Notes: generated by a model not told the origin, from the sequence alone. A DNA stretch of 64,000 bases from Rhodospirillales bacterium (GCA_020638395.1 JACKIP010000004.1:1-64000); one strand, 5' to 3'; numbered from the stretch's first letter, positions 33,701 to 42,702 are shown. Program-made: numbers and translations.

Positions 33701-34664
33701 AAGGCTCTACCCCAAACCAACGGACGTTACCTCCGGCTTTCTGGATGTCGGAAATGGGCACCGCCTTTATTATGAAGTCTCCGGTCCGCCCGACGGCTTT
33801 CCTGTTCTTTACCTGCATGGAGGCCCCGGCGCGGGATGCTCCGGTCAGGAACACCGCTATTTTGACCCGTCTTTTTACAGAGTGATTCTGATGGATCAGC
33901 GCGGCGCGGGAAAAAGCACTCCTTATGCCGAGACCGCGCATAATTCCCCGGAATTCCTGTTACAGGATATAGAAACCCTACGCAAACATTTGCATATTCA
34001 AAAATGGGCCATTGCCGGAGGTTCCTGGGGAACGTGTCTGGCGTTATTATATGCGGTAAAACATCCACAGCACGTCCTGCGCCTCCTGCTAAGAGGCCTC
34101 TTTTTCGGAGATCCGGCCGGGGCGCGGCACCTTGCCGAAGAAGGCGGAGCCTCCGCCATTCAGCCAAAATATTTCGAACAATATGCGCACGCCCCGTTCA
34201 TCCCGCCCGAAGCCCGCCATAACCTTATTATGGCCTATCATGATATCCTGACCTTTGGTGACGCCCCGACCCGTCTGGAGGCCGCAAAACGCTTTGATCT
34301 GTGGGATACGTCCATTGCGTTCGCCCATTTGAATGAACCGGTTTTAAAGACGATTGAAAATAATCCGGAAGGCAGTCTGGCGCTGGCGACGTTATTTTTT
34401 CACTATGCGCGGCACTATTACACCGATAGTCATTTAAAGGGTAAAATTTTTGCCGGGAAACACGCGCTGGATGATATGCTGATTGACGTGATCCACGGGG
34501 AATGCGACTGGATCTGTCCGGTTGAAAATGCCTATGAATTTAAAAAATATGTGCCGCATGCGAATTTAACCGTTATATTGGCGGGCGGGCACAGTATGGG
34601 AGATCCCCTCATTCGGGATGCCTTTGTGACAACTTTAAACAGATGGCAGGACGAAGATGTCTGA
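33693..34664 (+). CDS. pip: Prolyl aminopeptidase
   Basis: 323 residues, peptidase family S33, removes N-terminal proline. Alpha/beta hydrolase with oxyanion LHGGPGAG, nucleophile Ser111 (AGGSWGTC), an acid in HGECDWICP and His in LAGGHSM. GTG start overlaps the ruvB stop by 8 bp, and its end overlaps cutA by 8 bp, so ruvB-pip-cutA form a tight unit. Confidence 0.92.
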   Translation: MHKRLYPKPTDVTSGFLDVGNGHRLYYEVSGPPDGFPVLYLHGGPGAGCSGQEHRYFDPSFYRVILMDQRGAGKSTPYAETAHNSPEFLLQDIETLRKHLHIQKWAIAGGSWGTCLALLYAVKHPQHVLRLLLRGLFFGDPAGARHLAEEGGASAIQPKYFEQYAHAPFIPPEARHNLIMAYHDILTFGDAPTRLEAAKRFDLWDTSIAFAHLNEPVLKTIENNPEGSLALATLFFHYARHYYTDSHLKGKIFAGKHALDDMLIDVIHGECDWICPVENAYEFKKYVPHANLTVILAGGHSMGDPLIRDAFVTTLNRWQDEDV

Positions 34665-34983
34665 TGTGATAATGATGTATGTGACGGCGAAAGATGCTGC
34701 AGAAGCAAAAACACTTGCAGCAGGGTTGTTGGAACAGCAATTGATCGCCTGCGCCAATGTCTTTCCGCCGCATCAGGCAATCTACCGATGGGACGGGAAA
34801 GTCTGTGAGGAAACGGAAGTTGCCATGATTCTAAAAACGCCGTGCCACTTATTTGACGATGTAGAGTCTTATATTAAAGAACATCATAGTTATAGCTGTC
34901 CTTGTATTGTGAGTTGGGGAATTAAAGCAGGGCATCCGCCTTTTTTGGAATGGATTCAAAATCAGGTGCAGAAAGACAGGTAA
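34657..34983 (+). CDS. cutA: Divalent-cation tolerance protein CutA
   Basis: 108 residues of the CutA1 family, a PII-like trimer. Conserved KTLAAGLLEQQLIACANVF, IYRWDGKVCEETEVAMILKT and EHHSYSCPCIV. The link to copper tolerance comes from E. coli genetics and may not hold generally. Last gene before a 460 bp repeat-filled gap. Confidence 0.94.
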   Translation: MSDVIMMYVTAKDAAEAKTLAAGLLEQQLIACANVFPPHQAIYRWDGKVCEETEVAMILKTPCHLFDDVESYIKEHHSYSCPCIVSWGIKAGHPPFLEWIQNQVQKDR

Positions 34984-35062
34984 TAACGATTGTTTTTTGT
35001 TGACAAGCACATGCAGCTTCACAGCTCTTGGATTAACCCAACCTGACAGGGGTGGGCATATA

Positions 35063-35119
35063 AGCACGGAGTCACGAAGGAACGAAGGTTTTCTCGAGTA
35101 CTTCGTTCCTTCGTGCTTC
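35063..35119. repeat. Repeat family D, copy 2
   Basis: CACGAAGGAACGAAG, loop with CTCGAGTA, CTTCGTTCCTTCGTG; nearly the same as 7849-7906. An ACCACAGAGGTCGCAGGG motif (family H) follows at 35130. The rest of the cutA-ychF gap holds A copy 2 and an E-core fragment (35386-35410); no gene seen. Confidence 0.85.
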
Positions 35120-35206
35120 AATCATTTTCACCACAGAGGTCGCAGGGTATACAGAGGACTTTTTAAAACACCAGACTCATCCTCCTGAGCCACAAACGAA
35201 GGATCT

Positions 35207-35369
35207 TATAGTGCTTTGGTTTAATTTTAAGACATTCTATAACACCGTCATTGCCTGAATTTTCAGAGAAAATTCTAAGGCAATCCATTGGTATTTATGG
35301 ATTCCCCTAGGATTTTCTGCGAAAATCCGGGGAATGACGAATGTCTTATTTTTAAATGGAATTACTATA
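35207..35369. repeat. Correia-like MITE, family A copy 2
   Basis: 163 bp, TATAGTGCTTTGG at the left and GGAATTACTATA at the right, with both internal hairpins intact (GCCT half first, CCCC half second). This is the consensus orientation. Confidence 0.9.
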
Positions 35370-35445
35370 GCTTACTGAAACAAAAGATTCTTCGCTGCGC
35401 TCAGAATGACGGTTTTTGTCGTTTTCCGGCTTTTTCAGCAAACGG

Positions 35446-36546
35446 CTAAACATTAAAGCGGAACAGGATGATATCCCCGTCTTTGACCAGATAGTCTTTC
35501 CCTTCGGAGCGCATTTTTCCGGCTTCCTTGGCCCCGACTTCGCCGTTACAGGCCACATAATCCTCAAATGCGATGGTTTCCGCACGGATAAATCCTTTTT
35601 GAAAATCCGTATGGATTACGCCGGCGGCTTCCGGAGCGCTCGCCCCCACCGGAATGGTCCATGCCCGTGTTTCTTTTGGCCCTGCCGTGAAATACGTCTG
35701 CAATTTCAACAATTTATATGCTGATTTAATGATTTTATCCAGGCCAGATTCCTCTAACCCCAAAGAGGACAAAAACTCTTCTTTTTCCTCCTGCGAGTCC
35801 ATTTGTGCGATTTCGGATTCAATTGCCGCCGAAATCGTGACCACCTCGGCCCCCTGCTCCGCCGCCATTTCAGCCACTTTGGCCGTCCAGTCATTTCCTC
35901 CGGCGGCGTCCTCTTCATTGACGTTGCACACATAAAGCACCGGCTTTGAGCTCAAAAGCTGTAACATCTGAAAAGCTTTTTGCTCGTCTTTATCGACCTG
36001 AACCGTTCGGGCCGGCTCTCCCGCTTCAAGCGCCATTTTGACCCGGTTCATCAGGTTCAGTTGCGCAACGAGCGTTTTATCCCCGGATTTGGCTTTGCGC
36101 GACAGGTTATCAACCTGCTTTTCCAAAGACTCCAGATCGGCCAGCATCAGCTCGGTTTCAACGGTTTTTGCATCGCGCAACGGGTCAACCGCGCCATCAA
36201 CATGTGTAATATCATCATTTTCGAAGCAGCGCAGAACATGCAAAATCGCATCTGTCTCCCGGATATTGGCAAGAAACTTGTTCCCCAGCCCCTCTCCTTT
36301 GCTGGCGCCTTTGACCAGCCCGGCGATATCGACGAATTCCAGCTGCGTCGGGATAATATTAGCAGAGCCCACAACCCGCGCAATTTGTACCTGCCGCTGA
36401 TCCGGAACCGCGACCCGCCCGACATTCGGTTCGATCGTGCAAAACGGAAAATTCGCGGCCTGCGCCGCGGCGGTTGCTGTTAACGCATTGAATAATGTTG
36501 ATTTTCCGACATTCGGCAGGCCAACAATTCCACAATTTACACTCAT
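35446..36546 (-). CDS. ychF: Redox-regulated ATPase YchF (OLA1)
   Basis: 366 residues, Obg-related P-loop protein that prefers ATP and binds ribosomes. G1 GLPNVGKSTLFNAL, G3 DIAGLVKGASKGEGLGN, then NVNEED in place of NKxD, a coiled coil and the C-terminal TGS domain (IAFEDYVACNGEVGAKEAGK). Follows pth by 61 bp on the same strand, the usual pth-ychF order. Confidence 0.97.
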   Translation of the reverse strand: MSVNCGIVGLPNVGKSTLFNALTATAAAQAANFPFCTIEPNVGRVAVPDQRQVQIARVVGSANIIPTQLEFVDIAGLVKGASKGEGLGNKFLANIRETDAILHVLRCFENDDITHVDGAVDPLRDAKTVETELMLADLESLEKQVDNLSRKAKSGDKTLVAQLNLMNRVKMALEAGEPARTVQVDKDEQKAFQMLQLLSSKPVLYVCNVNEEDAAGGNDWTAKVAEMAAEQGAEVVTISAAIESEIAQMDSQEEKEEFLSSLGLEESGLDKIIKSAYKLLKLQTYFTAGPKETRAWTIPVGASAPEAAGVIHTDFQKGFIRAETIAFEDYVACNGEVGAKEAGKMRSEGKDYLVKDGDIILFRFNV

Positions 36547-36607
36547 TTTTATTTCCTATTCATCCGTGTTAAAAAAGATCCCTCGCGGCGCGCAGGATCA
36601 CAAGCGC

Positions 36608-37228
36608 CTATGCTTGCCCCTGTATATCCTTTGCCACCTTACTCATATACTCTTCGCTTTGCCCGTCAAGTAAAAGTGGCAGATGATCGGACAATGCGCG
36701 CAGCTCCGACTCCAGCCAAACCTGATCGGCTTTGGCGAAATTGCTCAGAACGTGAGCGTGGACTTTGTCTTTGTGTCCCGGATGACCAATTCCCAGACGA
36801 ATGCGGTGGAACTCTGCGGCGCCCAGATGCGCCTGAATAGATTTCAGCCCGTTATGCCCGGCATTTCCACCACCTGTTTTAAACCGCACCTTTCCCGGCT
36901 CCAGATCCAGTTCATCATGGAAGACAAAAATTTGGGAGGGAGGTATCTTATAAAACTTTGACAGCGCCTGCACAGCCTGCCCGGATTCATTCATAAAGGT
37001 CAGCGGTTTTTGAAGAATGACTTTCACCCCGTTAAGACTGGCTTCGGACATATCACTCTGGAATTTATTGCGGAAAGAGGGGGCGCGATGTTCCTGCGCT
37101 ATTTGGTCAATCGCCATAAACCCGATATTATGCCGGTTTTTTTCGTATTTCTGTCCGGGGTTTCCCAGTCCGACAAGGAGGATCACAGACGATGCAGACA
37201 CAGGATTCTTCTTAAAAAAAGACAACAT
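36608..37228 (-). CDS. pth: Peptidyl-tRNA hydrolase
   Basis: Recycles peptidyl-tRNA. 206 residues from the ATG at 37228; core motifs VGLGNPGQKYEKNRHNIGF, PLTFMNESGQAV, HDELDLEPGKVRFKTGGGNAGHNGLKSI and RIRLGIGHPG. The ATG has no Shine-Dalgarno and lies 2 bp from the end of a family A element through which the frame stays open. A GTG at residue 10, with AAGAAG 6 nt upstream, is a good alternative start and gives a more usual N-terminus. rplY, its normal neighbour, is over 1 kb upstream beyond an IS. Confidence 0.93.
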   Translation of the reverse strand: MLSFFKKNPVSASSVILLVGLGNPGQKYEKNRHNIGFMAIDQIAQEHRAPSFRNKFQSDMSEASLNGVKVILQKPLTFMNESGQAVQALSKFYKIPPSQIFVFHDELDLEPGKVRFKTGGGNAGHNGLKSIQAHLGAAEFHRIRLGIGHPGHKDKVHAHVLSNFAKADQVWLESELRALSDHLPLLLDGQSEEYMSKVAKDIQGQA

Positions 37229-37230
37229 GA

Positions 37231-37394
37231 TATAGTGGTTCCAATTAAAAATAGGGCGTTTCTTGATGCCGTCATTGCCTGAATTTTCAGAGAAAATTCT
37301 AAGGAAATCCATAAATCATAAATGGATTCCCCTAGGATTTGCAAAGCAAATCCGGGGAATGACAGATGTCTTAAAATTAAACCAAAGCGCTATA
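37231..37394. repeat. Correia-like MITE, family A copy 3, abutting pth
   Basis: 164 bp, TATAGTGGTTCC to AAAGCGCTATA. First hairpin intact; the second changed to GGATTTGCAAAGCAAATCC with pairing preserved. The left end is 2 bp from the pth ATG, so pth must use signals inside or beyond the element. Confidence 0.9.
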
Positions 37395-37397
37395 TTT

Positions 37398-37479
37398 TTC
37401 ACCACGAATAAACACGAATGCACACCAATATTTTCCTATTCGTGTCTATTTGTGTCCATTCGTGGTTCATGATGCTTTG
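37398..37479. repeat. Repeat family C, copy 1
   Basis: About 82 bp from TTCACCACGAATAAACACG to CATTCGTGGTTCATGATG, an imperfect palindrome (CCACGAAT...ATTCGTGG). A nearly identical copy is at 47672. Each copy sits 2-3 bp from a family A element. Confidence 0.9.
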
Positions 37480-37526
37480 TTTGTTTTTGGTACCACTTTC
37501 TCCGTGCCTCTGCGGTTAAAAATCAA

Positions 37527-38202
37527 GGGGCTGACACCTGACTTTAGATAAGTTAGGAGTCTGTTATGTACGTAAAGCATTGTAAACTAAGCAGATATGA
37601 GCAACTACGACTGATGGAGCACTTCGTTGCAGGTACACCGGCACGAACAGCAGCCGATCTAGTGGGGGTTCATCGTAATTCCCAATCGTTTTTCCACAAA
37701 TTGCGCGCGAAGATTGCCATCAACAGCAAAATCACGCAATTTTTGGAAAATAAGTTGATGGAGTTATTTCGGCGGTGTCGAAAGGAAAACGAAGCGGTCG
37801 CCGGAAAACGATTGCTTCGCCTGCTAAACGCGGCGGTAAGTTTACACTGTGCCGTCGCCGATGGAAACAAAAGACCTTAATCCCGTTATCCGCCAGAAAT
37901 AACGCCCGACAGCATCGTTATACAGATGGTCATACCGCCTACAATGCTCTGGACGTCTCTGAGTTTTCTCATTTCCGCATTAATCATTCTCAGGAGTTCG
38001 TCAATAATCGAACCCATATCAACGGGATCGAAAACTTCTGGAGCCAGGCCAAACGACACATGCGGAAATATAACGGTATCCCAAAACAGAATTTTGAATT
38101 ATTCTTGAAAGAATGCGAATGGCGCTTTAATGGCGGATCGCCAAGGCAACTCCTTGATGACCTCAAATCTATCCTCAAGGAATGTTATTAGGTGTCAGCC
38201 CC
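37527..38202 (+). mobile_element. Decayed IS1595-family insertion sequence
   Basis: 676 bp bounded by 13-bp inverted repeats GGGGCTGACACCT and AGGTGTCAGCCCC. Flanks are AAAATCAA and TAAATCAA, a 7/8 match to the 8-bp target duplication expected for IS1595. It lies within repeat DNA between pth and rplY, adding to the split of that operon. Transposase is broken, so the copy is not autonomous. Confidence 0.9.
37566..38191 (+). pseudogene. IS1595-family (ISXO2-like) transposase, frameshifted
   Basis: N-terminal part YEQLRLMEHFVAGTPARTAA, DLVGVHRN and FFHKLR is in one frame to about 37755; the catalytic SYFGGV is in another; RKGKR-like and KRGGK sequence and the whole C-terminus (YTDGHTAYNALDVSEF, INGIENFWSQAKRHMRKYNG, LFLKECEWRFN) are in a third. 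At least two frameshifts break the DDE domain. Intact relatives are about 210-220 residues. Decay suggests an old insertion. Confidence 0.88.
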
Positions 38203-38211
38203 TAAATCAAT

Positions 38212-38280
38212 ATGGATCACACGGACGGAGCCGTGTGATGACACGGCTCCGAGGAATGTCCTAAAATCAATGAAAATAGC
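38212..38280. repeat. Family B-type palindrome with A-like end, next to rplY
   Basis: GGATCACACGGACGGAG, CCGTGTGATGACACGG, then GGAATGTCCTAAAATCAATG, matching 11865-11939. Ends 7 bp before the rplY stop codon on the other strand. Confidence 0.75.
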
Positions 38281-38286
38281 TCAAAA

Positions 38287-38928
38287 TTACTCTTCTGATG
38301 TTTCTTCAGAGGCGCCCTCTGCGGATTCACCTTCTGCGGCATCATCCCCAGCGGATGCTTTTTTCGGCGCCGCGACGGTTGCGATTGTAAAGTCGCGATC
38401 GTCAATCACCGGCTTCGTGCCTTTAGGCAGGGCAACATCGCTGATCTTGATAGCGTCCCCGATCTCGAACGGCATAAGATCAATCTCGATAGATTCCGGA
38501 ATATCCGTGGCGACGCAGGTCAAACCAATTTCATGACGCACAACGTTCAGAACGCCGCCGCGTTTAGAGAATGTGGCCTCTTCTTCATTTACAAAATGAA
38601 CCGGGACATTCACATCAATTTTTGTTTTCGGACCAACGCGCATAAAGTCAACGTGAAGAACGGTGTCTTTTACCGGGTGCAGCTGCACATCACGCGCCAG
38701 TGTCAGGTATTTCTCGCCGTCAACAGTCACATCAGACAAAAATGTAAACATGTGGCCTTTGTTATATTCCAGATTAGCGTCTTTTGCAGACAAGGAAATA
38801 GTAATGGCAGGCTTCCCGGCTCCGTAAATCACGGCAGGTATTTTGTTTTCACGACGCAGTGCGCGAGCGACCCCCTTACCGGCTTTGTCGCGCAATTCTG
38901 CAGAAAACTTGATATGTTTGGTACTCAT
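38287..38928 (-). CDS. rplY: 50S ribosomal protein L25/general stress protein Ctc
   Basis: 213 residues: N-terminal L25 domain binding 5S rRNA (FSAELRDKAGKGVARALRRE; KIPAVIYGAG; HVDFMRV) and the C-terminal Ctc beta domain, ending in an acidic Ala/Glu/Ser-rich tail. Follows prs by 104 bp. In most alphaproteobacteria pth comes directly after; here about 1.06 kb of repeats and IS lies between. Confidence 0.96.
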   Translation of the reverse strand: MSTKHIKFSAELRDKAGKGVARALRRENKIPAVIYGAGKPAITISLSAKDANLEYNKGHMFTFLSDVTVDGEKYLTLARDVQLHPVKDTVLHVDFMRVGPKTKIDVNVPVHFVNEEEATFSKRGGVLNVVRHEIGLTCVATDIPESIEIDLMPFEIGDAIKISDVALPKGTKPVIDDRDFTIATVAAPKKASAGDDAAEGESAEGASEETSEE

Positions 38929-38991
38929 AGTCGTTCTCCAGTTTCATAAGTTACGATTTCCGGCCTCCAGGGGTGCCGGTACAGAGGGAGA

Positions 38992-39020
38992 TTAGTAGAG
39001 AAGTTTCACCTAAAATGCAA
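38992..39020 (-). promoter_or_regulatory. Putative sigma70 promoter for rplY
   Basis: TTGCAT, 17 bp, TACTAA on the minus strand in the prs-rplY gap; a CCGGCACCCCTGGAGGCCGG stem lies in the leader. Confidence 0.45.
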
Positions 39021-39032
39021 GCAAAACCCGTG

Positions 39033-39965
39033 CTATTTAAACAATTCCGAAATGGAACTTTCCTGGTGGGTTCGAAGGATCGCTTCCCCGATTAAATTCG
39101 CAACAGAAACCTGCGTGATTTTAGGGCTGTTTTTAATGTCATCCGTTGCCCGGATCGTATCGGAAATCACTAGCCCGGCCATTTCGGACTCGTTAATCCG
39201 ATTGACGGCTTCTCCGGATAAAACCCCGTGAACGCAATAGGCGTAAACATCTTTCGCCCCATGCGCTCTCAAAGCGCTGGCCGCATTGCAAAGTGTGCCG
39301 CCGCTATCGACAATATCATCCAGCAGAATACAGGTTTCGCCCTCGACATTTCCGATCACATGCATCACTTCAGACACCCCGGCTTTTTCCCGCCGTTTGT
39401 CAATGATTGCCAGATTCGCATCAATCCGTTTAGCAAAGGCCCGTGCCCGCACAACACCGCCAACATCCGGTGACACCACACAAAGCTTTTTCCCTTTGAA
39501 TTGTTCGTCAATATGCGGTTTGAAAATCGGGCCGACCTGCAAATCATCCAGCGGAATATCAAAAAATCCCTGAATTTGCGCGGCATGTAATTCCATCGTC
39601 AGAATGCGGTCCGCCCCGGCGGTCGTAATCAGGTTAGCAATCAATTTGGCGGTAATCGGTGTCCGGGATTCGGTTTTACGATCCTGCCGCGCATAGCCAA
39701 AATACGGAATAACCGCCGTCACCCGCCGTGCAGAGGCGCGCCGGATCGCATCAATAGCAATCAGCAGCTCCATCACATTGACATTCGCCGGGTAAGACGT
39801 CGATTGGATAAAGAAAACATCTTCGCCGCGGATGTCATCAAGAATTTTGATAAAGATTTCTTTGTCTGCAAAACGTTTAATATTCGCTTCGGTGAGGGGA
39901 ACACCGACATAATCGGAAATAGCCTGCGATAATTCTGGGTTGGAAGTGCCGGAGATCAGTTTCAT
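39033..39965 (-). CDS. prs: Ribose-phosphate pyrophosphokinase
   Basis: 310 residues; makes PRPP from ribose 5-phosphate and ATP. Motifs: SGTSNPELSQAI, the catalytic flexible loop RQDRKTESRTPITAKL, the metal site MELHAAQIQGFFDIPLDDL and the PRPP loop LLDDIVDSGGTL. Cytosolic. Heads the prs-rplY-pth-ychF group and has its own likely promoter. Confidence 0.97.
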   Translation of the reverse strand: MKLISGTSNPELSQAISDYVGVPLTEANIKRFADKEIFIKILDDIRGEDVFFIQSTSYPANVNVMELLIAIDAIRRASARRVTAVIPYFGYARQDRKTESRTPITAKLIANLITTAGADRILTMELHAAQIQGFFDIPLDDLQVGPIFKPHIDEQFKGKKLCVVSPDVGGVVRARAFAKRIDANLAIIDKRREKAGVSEVMHVIGNVEGETCILLDDIVDSGGTLCNAASALRAHGAKDVYAYCVHGVLSGEAVNRINESEMAGLVISDTIRATDDIKNSPKITQVSVANLIGEAILRTHQESSISELFK

Positions 39966-39989
39966 AAGCGTGCCCTTTGATTTTTTGCA

Positions 39990-40019
39990 CTATAGGAAAT
40001 AGAGTCCTGTGAAATCAAG
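39990..40019 (-). promoter_or_regulatory. Putative sigma70 promoter for prs
   Basis: TTGATT, 18 bp, TATAGT on the minus strand, 25 bp upstream of the prs ATG. Confidence 0.5.
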
Positions 40020-40025
40020 GCTTTT

Positions 40026-40805
40026 TTATTTTATTGAAATAATCGAGATTTGCCGGCCGTAATCGCGGTCTTTGCGGTGAGTGGCGCGGCGAAAACTGAA
40101 AAAATCATCCTCATGAAAAAATGTATCCAGATTTTTATGAAAGATCTGCCCCACCCCGGCGACCTGCAGGCGCATCTCGCAAAAGGCCGGAAGATCAAAG
40201 AAAATCTTGGAGCCTGCATTTGTGAAACAGGGGTGATACTGGTCGTTTTGCCGAAGAAAGGTTTCCTGAAACTCTGCGCCGACTTCATAGGATTGTGGAC
40301 CAATGGCGGGGCCGACGATTGCCCGCAGTTTATCAGGAGCTGCGCCCAGACCAACCATTGTCCGGACCGTATTTTCCAGCACGCCGTCGAGCGCGCCCTT
40401 CCACCCGGCATGCGCCGCGCCGATTACGGGTTCCCCCGTCTCTTTTTCGCCGTAAAACAGAACCGGCGCGCAATCCGCAGATAATACTCCCAACGCATAT
40501 CCCGGCTGATCGGTTGCCAGAGAATCGCCTTTTGCCGGGATGTCCTGAAGGAGGTCCGGGGTAATCACATGGCACTGGTCGCTGTGAATCTGATACAGCG
40601 TCACCAGCCGGGCATTGTCCAGCCCCAGAGATCCCAAAGCCCGCGCTTTATTTTCACGGACATTCTGCGGATTATCGTCCGTTGACAATCCGCAGTTCAG
40701 GGAGGAATAAAGCCCGCGGCTGGTTCCGCCCTGTGATCCGAAAAATCCATAGCGCACGGACTCGTCCTTTTTCAGAAATCTTGGATCTTCGTAATAAATG
40801 CTCAT
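40026..40805 (-). CDS. pgeF: Peptidoglycan editing factor PgeF (multicopper-oxidase-fold DUF152)
   Basis: 259 residues, YfiH/PgeF family. Zinc-site residues His74 (YQIHSDQ), Cys112 (SADCAPVLF) and His132 (AAHAGWKG) are all present. In E. coli PgeF prevents serine misincorporation into peptidoglycan; homologues have purine nucleoside activity. The start overlaps the end of midA by 4 bp. Third gene of lgt-midA-pgeF, a usual alphaproteobacterial set. Confidence 0.93.
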   Translation of the reverse strand: MSIYYEDPRFLKKDESVRYGFFGSQGGTSRGLYSSLNCGLSTDDNPQNVRENKARALGSLGLDNARLVTLYQIHSDQCHVITPDLLQDIPAKGDSLATDQPGYALGVLSADCAPVLFYGEKETGEPVIGAAHAGWKGALDGVLENTVRTMVGLGAAPDKLRAIVGPAIGPQSYEVGAEFQETFLRQNDQYHPCFTNAGSKIFFDLPAFCEMRLQVAGVGQIFHKNLDTFFHEDDFFSFRRATHRKDRDYGRQISIISIK

Positions 40806-41881
40806 AAGAAACCTGCCGATTGTAAAGGGTGGGTTGAGACCTCCAGAACCTTAAACAGATGCCCCATTTCCTGCGGAGAGATTAGTCTGTTCAGTGCCGC
40901 GTCAATGTCTTGCCGCTGCGATTCTGTTGCCACCAGTTTTAATCGTTCTGCACGCAGGAGCAAGCCCGATTGTAAAAGAAATTGCCGTTGGGAAACGGGA
41001 CCGCTGACCGTCAATCCGCCGCGGCGCAACACGTCTGCCACGGCCGCGAAATTCACATGCGCCGTCAGATCGGCCTCTCCCGGAGCTTCCAGAGGGTCGG
41101 TATAAGCATGGTGCTGCAAAGCCTGAAAACTGTCCCCGACAGAGGTCGTGTCATATCCGTAATCAATCCACAGCGCCGCCCCGCCTTTCTGGGATAGCAG
41201 TGCGGCAATGTCTTCGGTAAAGGACGTAATTGCGGGGCTATCCTCGAAGATATCGCCGATCCGGGGCGCAGAGACGGGAATAGAGGCCGGCGCGGACGGG
41301 GTCACGGCGGAGGGTATGGGGCGCTGCCCCCATATAAAGGCTCCGTCCTGCACCTCGACCGTTCGTTCGCGCCAACCATCCTCCGTAAAGATCCGCTGCC
41401 GAATAGGTAATGCGTCGAGAAATTCATTCCCGATCACAAAGACCGGCCCCGGTGCGGCGTCAAGCACCGGGTCTGTGACCCGCCCGATCCATTGTGGCTG
41501 ATAGAGCCGCAGCTTTTCTTCCTGAACTGCTTTGAGTGTGTCACTGCACTCCATAAGAACAAGATGAACCTGTTCTTTTACGTCAATGTATTTACTAAGA
41601 ATTCTTAGGATATCCGCCATCAGCGTGCCGCGCCCCGGCCCACATTCCAGCAAAGTGAAACGGTTCAATGACCCAAAGTGACCCAGTGCATTTAACAGCC
41701 AGACAGCCACCATCTCTCCAAACATCTGGCTGATTTCCGGCGCAGTGGTAAAATCCCCTGCCTCCCCCAAGGGATCACGGGTTCGATAATAGTGCTGATT
41801 ACAGGCCTCCATAAACGCTTCCAGCCCCAGCGGTCCCTGCTGCAAAATTGTTTGAGTTAAGCTGTCCCGAAACGACATCAT
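40802..41881 (-). CDS. MidA/NDUFAF7-family SAM-dependent methyltransferase
   Basis: 359 residues, DUF185 family. The SAM-binding motif is LLECGPGRGTLMADILR, preceded by DPLGEAGDFTTAPEISQMFGE, the family signature. The mitochondrial relative methylates an arginine of complex I subunit NDUFS2, so an arginine methyltransferase role is plausible. Start at the first ATG of ATGATG (41881), overlapping the lgt stop by 4 bp. Confidence 0.92.
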   Translation of the reverse strand: MMSFRDSLTQTILQQGPLGLEAFMEACNQHYYRTRDPLGEAGDFTTAPEISQMFGEMVAVWLLNALGHFGSLNRFTLLECGPGRGTLMADILRILSKYIDVKEQVHLVLMECSDTLKAVQEEKLRLYQPQWIGRVTDPVLDAAPGPVFVIGNEFLDALPIRQRIFTEDGWRERTVEVQDGAFIWGQRPIPSAVTPSAPASIPVSAPRIGDIFEDSPAITSFTEDIAALLSQKGGAALWIDYGYDTTSVGDSFQALQHHAYTDPLEAPGEADLTAHVNFAAVADVLRRGGLTVSGPVSQRQFLLQSGLLLRAERLKLVATESQRQDIDAALNRLISPQEMGHLFKVLEVSTHPLQSAGFL

Positions 41882-42702
41882 CCCCGCTGCTGCCGCGCAT
41901 AAAGCATAATTCCGGCTCCCAGACATATCATTGGCAGGCAGAGAAGTTGCCCCATAGAGACGTAATGAAACAACAACCCCAAATGCACATCAGGCTCCCG
42001 CACATATTCGATCAGGAACCGGAACGCACCATAAAGCAACAGGAATGCACCGGTTATCATGCCCGGAACCTTGTGATGGATCTTGTATTTTATCATGATC
42101 TGCAACAGGACAAACAAAAGAGCGCCTTCCAGAACGGCTTCATAAAGCTGGGAGGGATGACGCGGTTCCGGGCCGCCGCCCGGAAAAACCATCCCCCATG
42201 GAACGGTTGTCGCCCGCCCATAGAGCTCCCCGTTAATAAAATTGGCAAGCCGTCCAAAAAACAGGCCAATCGGCGCAACCGCGCTGATAATATCGCTTAG
42301 CTGGAAGACAGGGATCTTGTGACGGGCCGCATAGATCAGCATGGCAATCGTCACACCGATCACACCCCCATGAAAAGACATCCCCCCCTTCCAGACCTGA
42401 AAGATTTCAGCCGGATGCGTACTATAGTAGGGGAAATTGTAAAACAGCACATAACCAAGCCGCCCACCCAAAATCACCGCCGGAATAGCCCAGACCAGAA
42501 AATCGTCAATATCGGTCCGGTCCGGGCGCATCTCCCGCCCCTGTCCCTGCCCTTTTTTTTGCGCAGAATCATCCCGGTAGGCCAGCATCAAAGCATATCG
42601 CCATCCCAGCAAAAACCCGGCCAGATACGCCAGCGCGTACCAACGGATTACAATGAATCCAACCTCAAATGCGACAGGATTGATATGAGGAAACTCCATC
42701 AC
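41878..42702 (-). CDS. lgt: Prolipoprotein diacylglyceryl transferase
   Basis: 274-residue polytopic inner-membrane enzyme that attaches diacylglycerol to lipobox cysteines, for example of BamE and LptM in this window. The Lgt signature GRLANFINGELYGR is present, with IRWYALAYLAGFLLGW at the N-terminus and HPSQLYEAVLEG later. A charged loop (about residues 44-60) between the first membrane segments is longer than in E. coli. Upstream hldD ends 7 bp away... on the same strand, so they may be co-transcribed. Confidence 0.96.
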   Translation of the reverse strand: MMEFPHINPVAFEVGFIVIRWYALAYLAGFLLGWRYALMLAYRDDSAQKKGQGQGREMRPDRTDIDDFLVWAIPAVILGGRLGYVLFYNFPYYSTHPAEIFQVWKGGMSFHGGVIGVTIAMLIYAARHKIPVFQLSDIISAVAPIGLFFGRLANFINGELYGRATTVPWGMVFPGGGPEPRHPSQLYEAVLEGALLFVLLQIMIKYKIHHKVPGMITGAFLLLYGAFRFLIEYVREPDVHLGLLFHYVSMGQLLCLPMICLGAGIMLYARQQRG

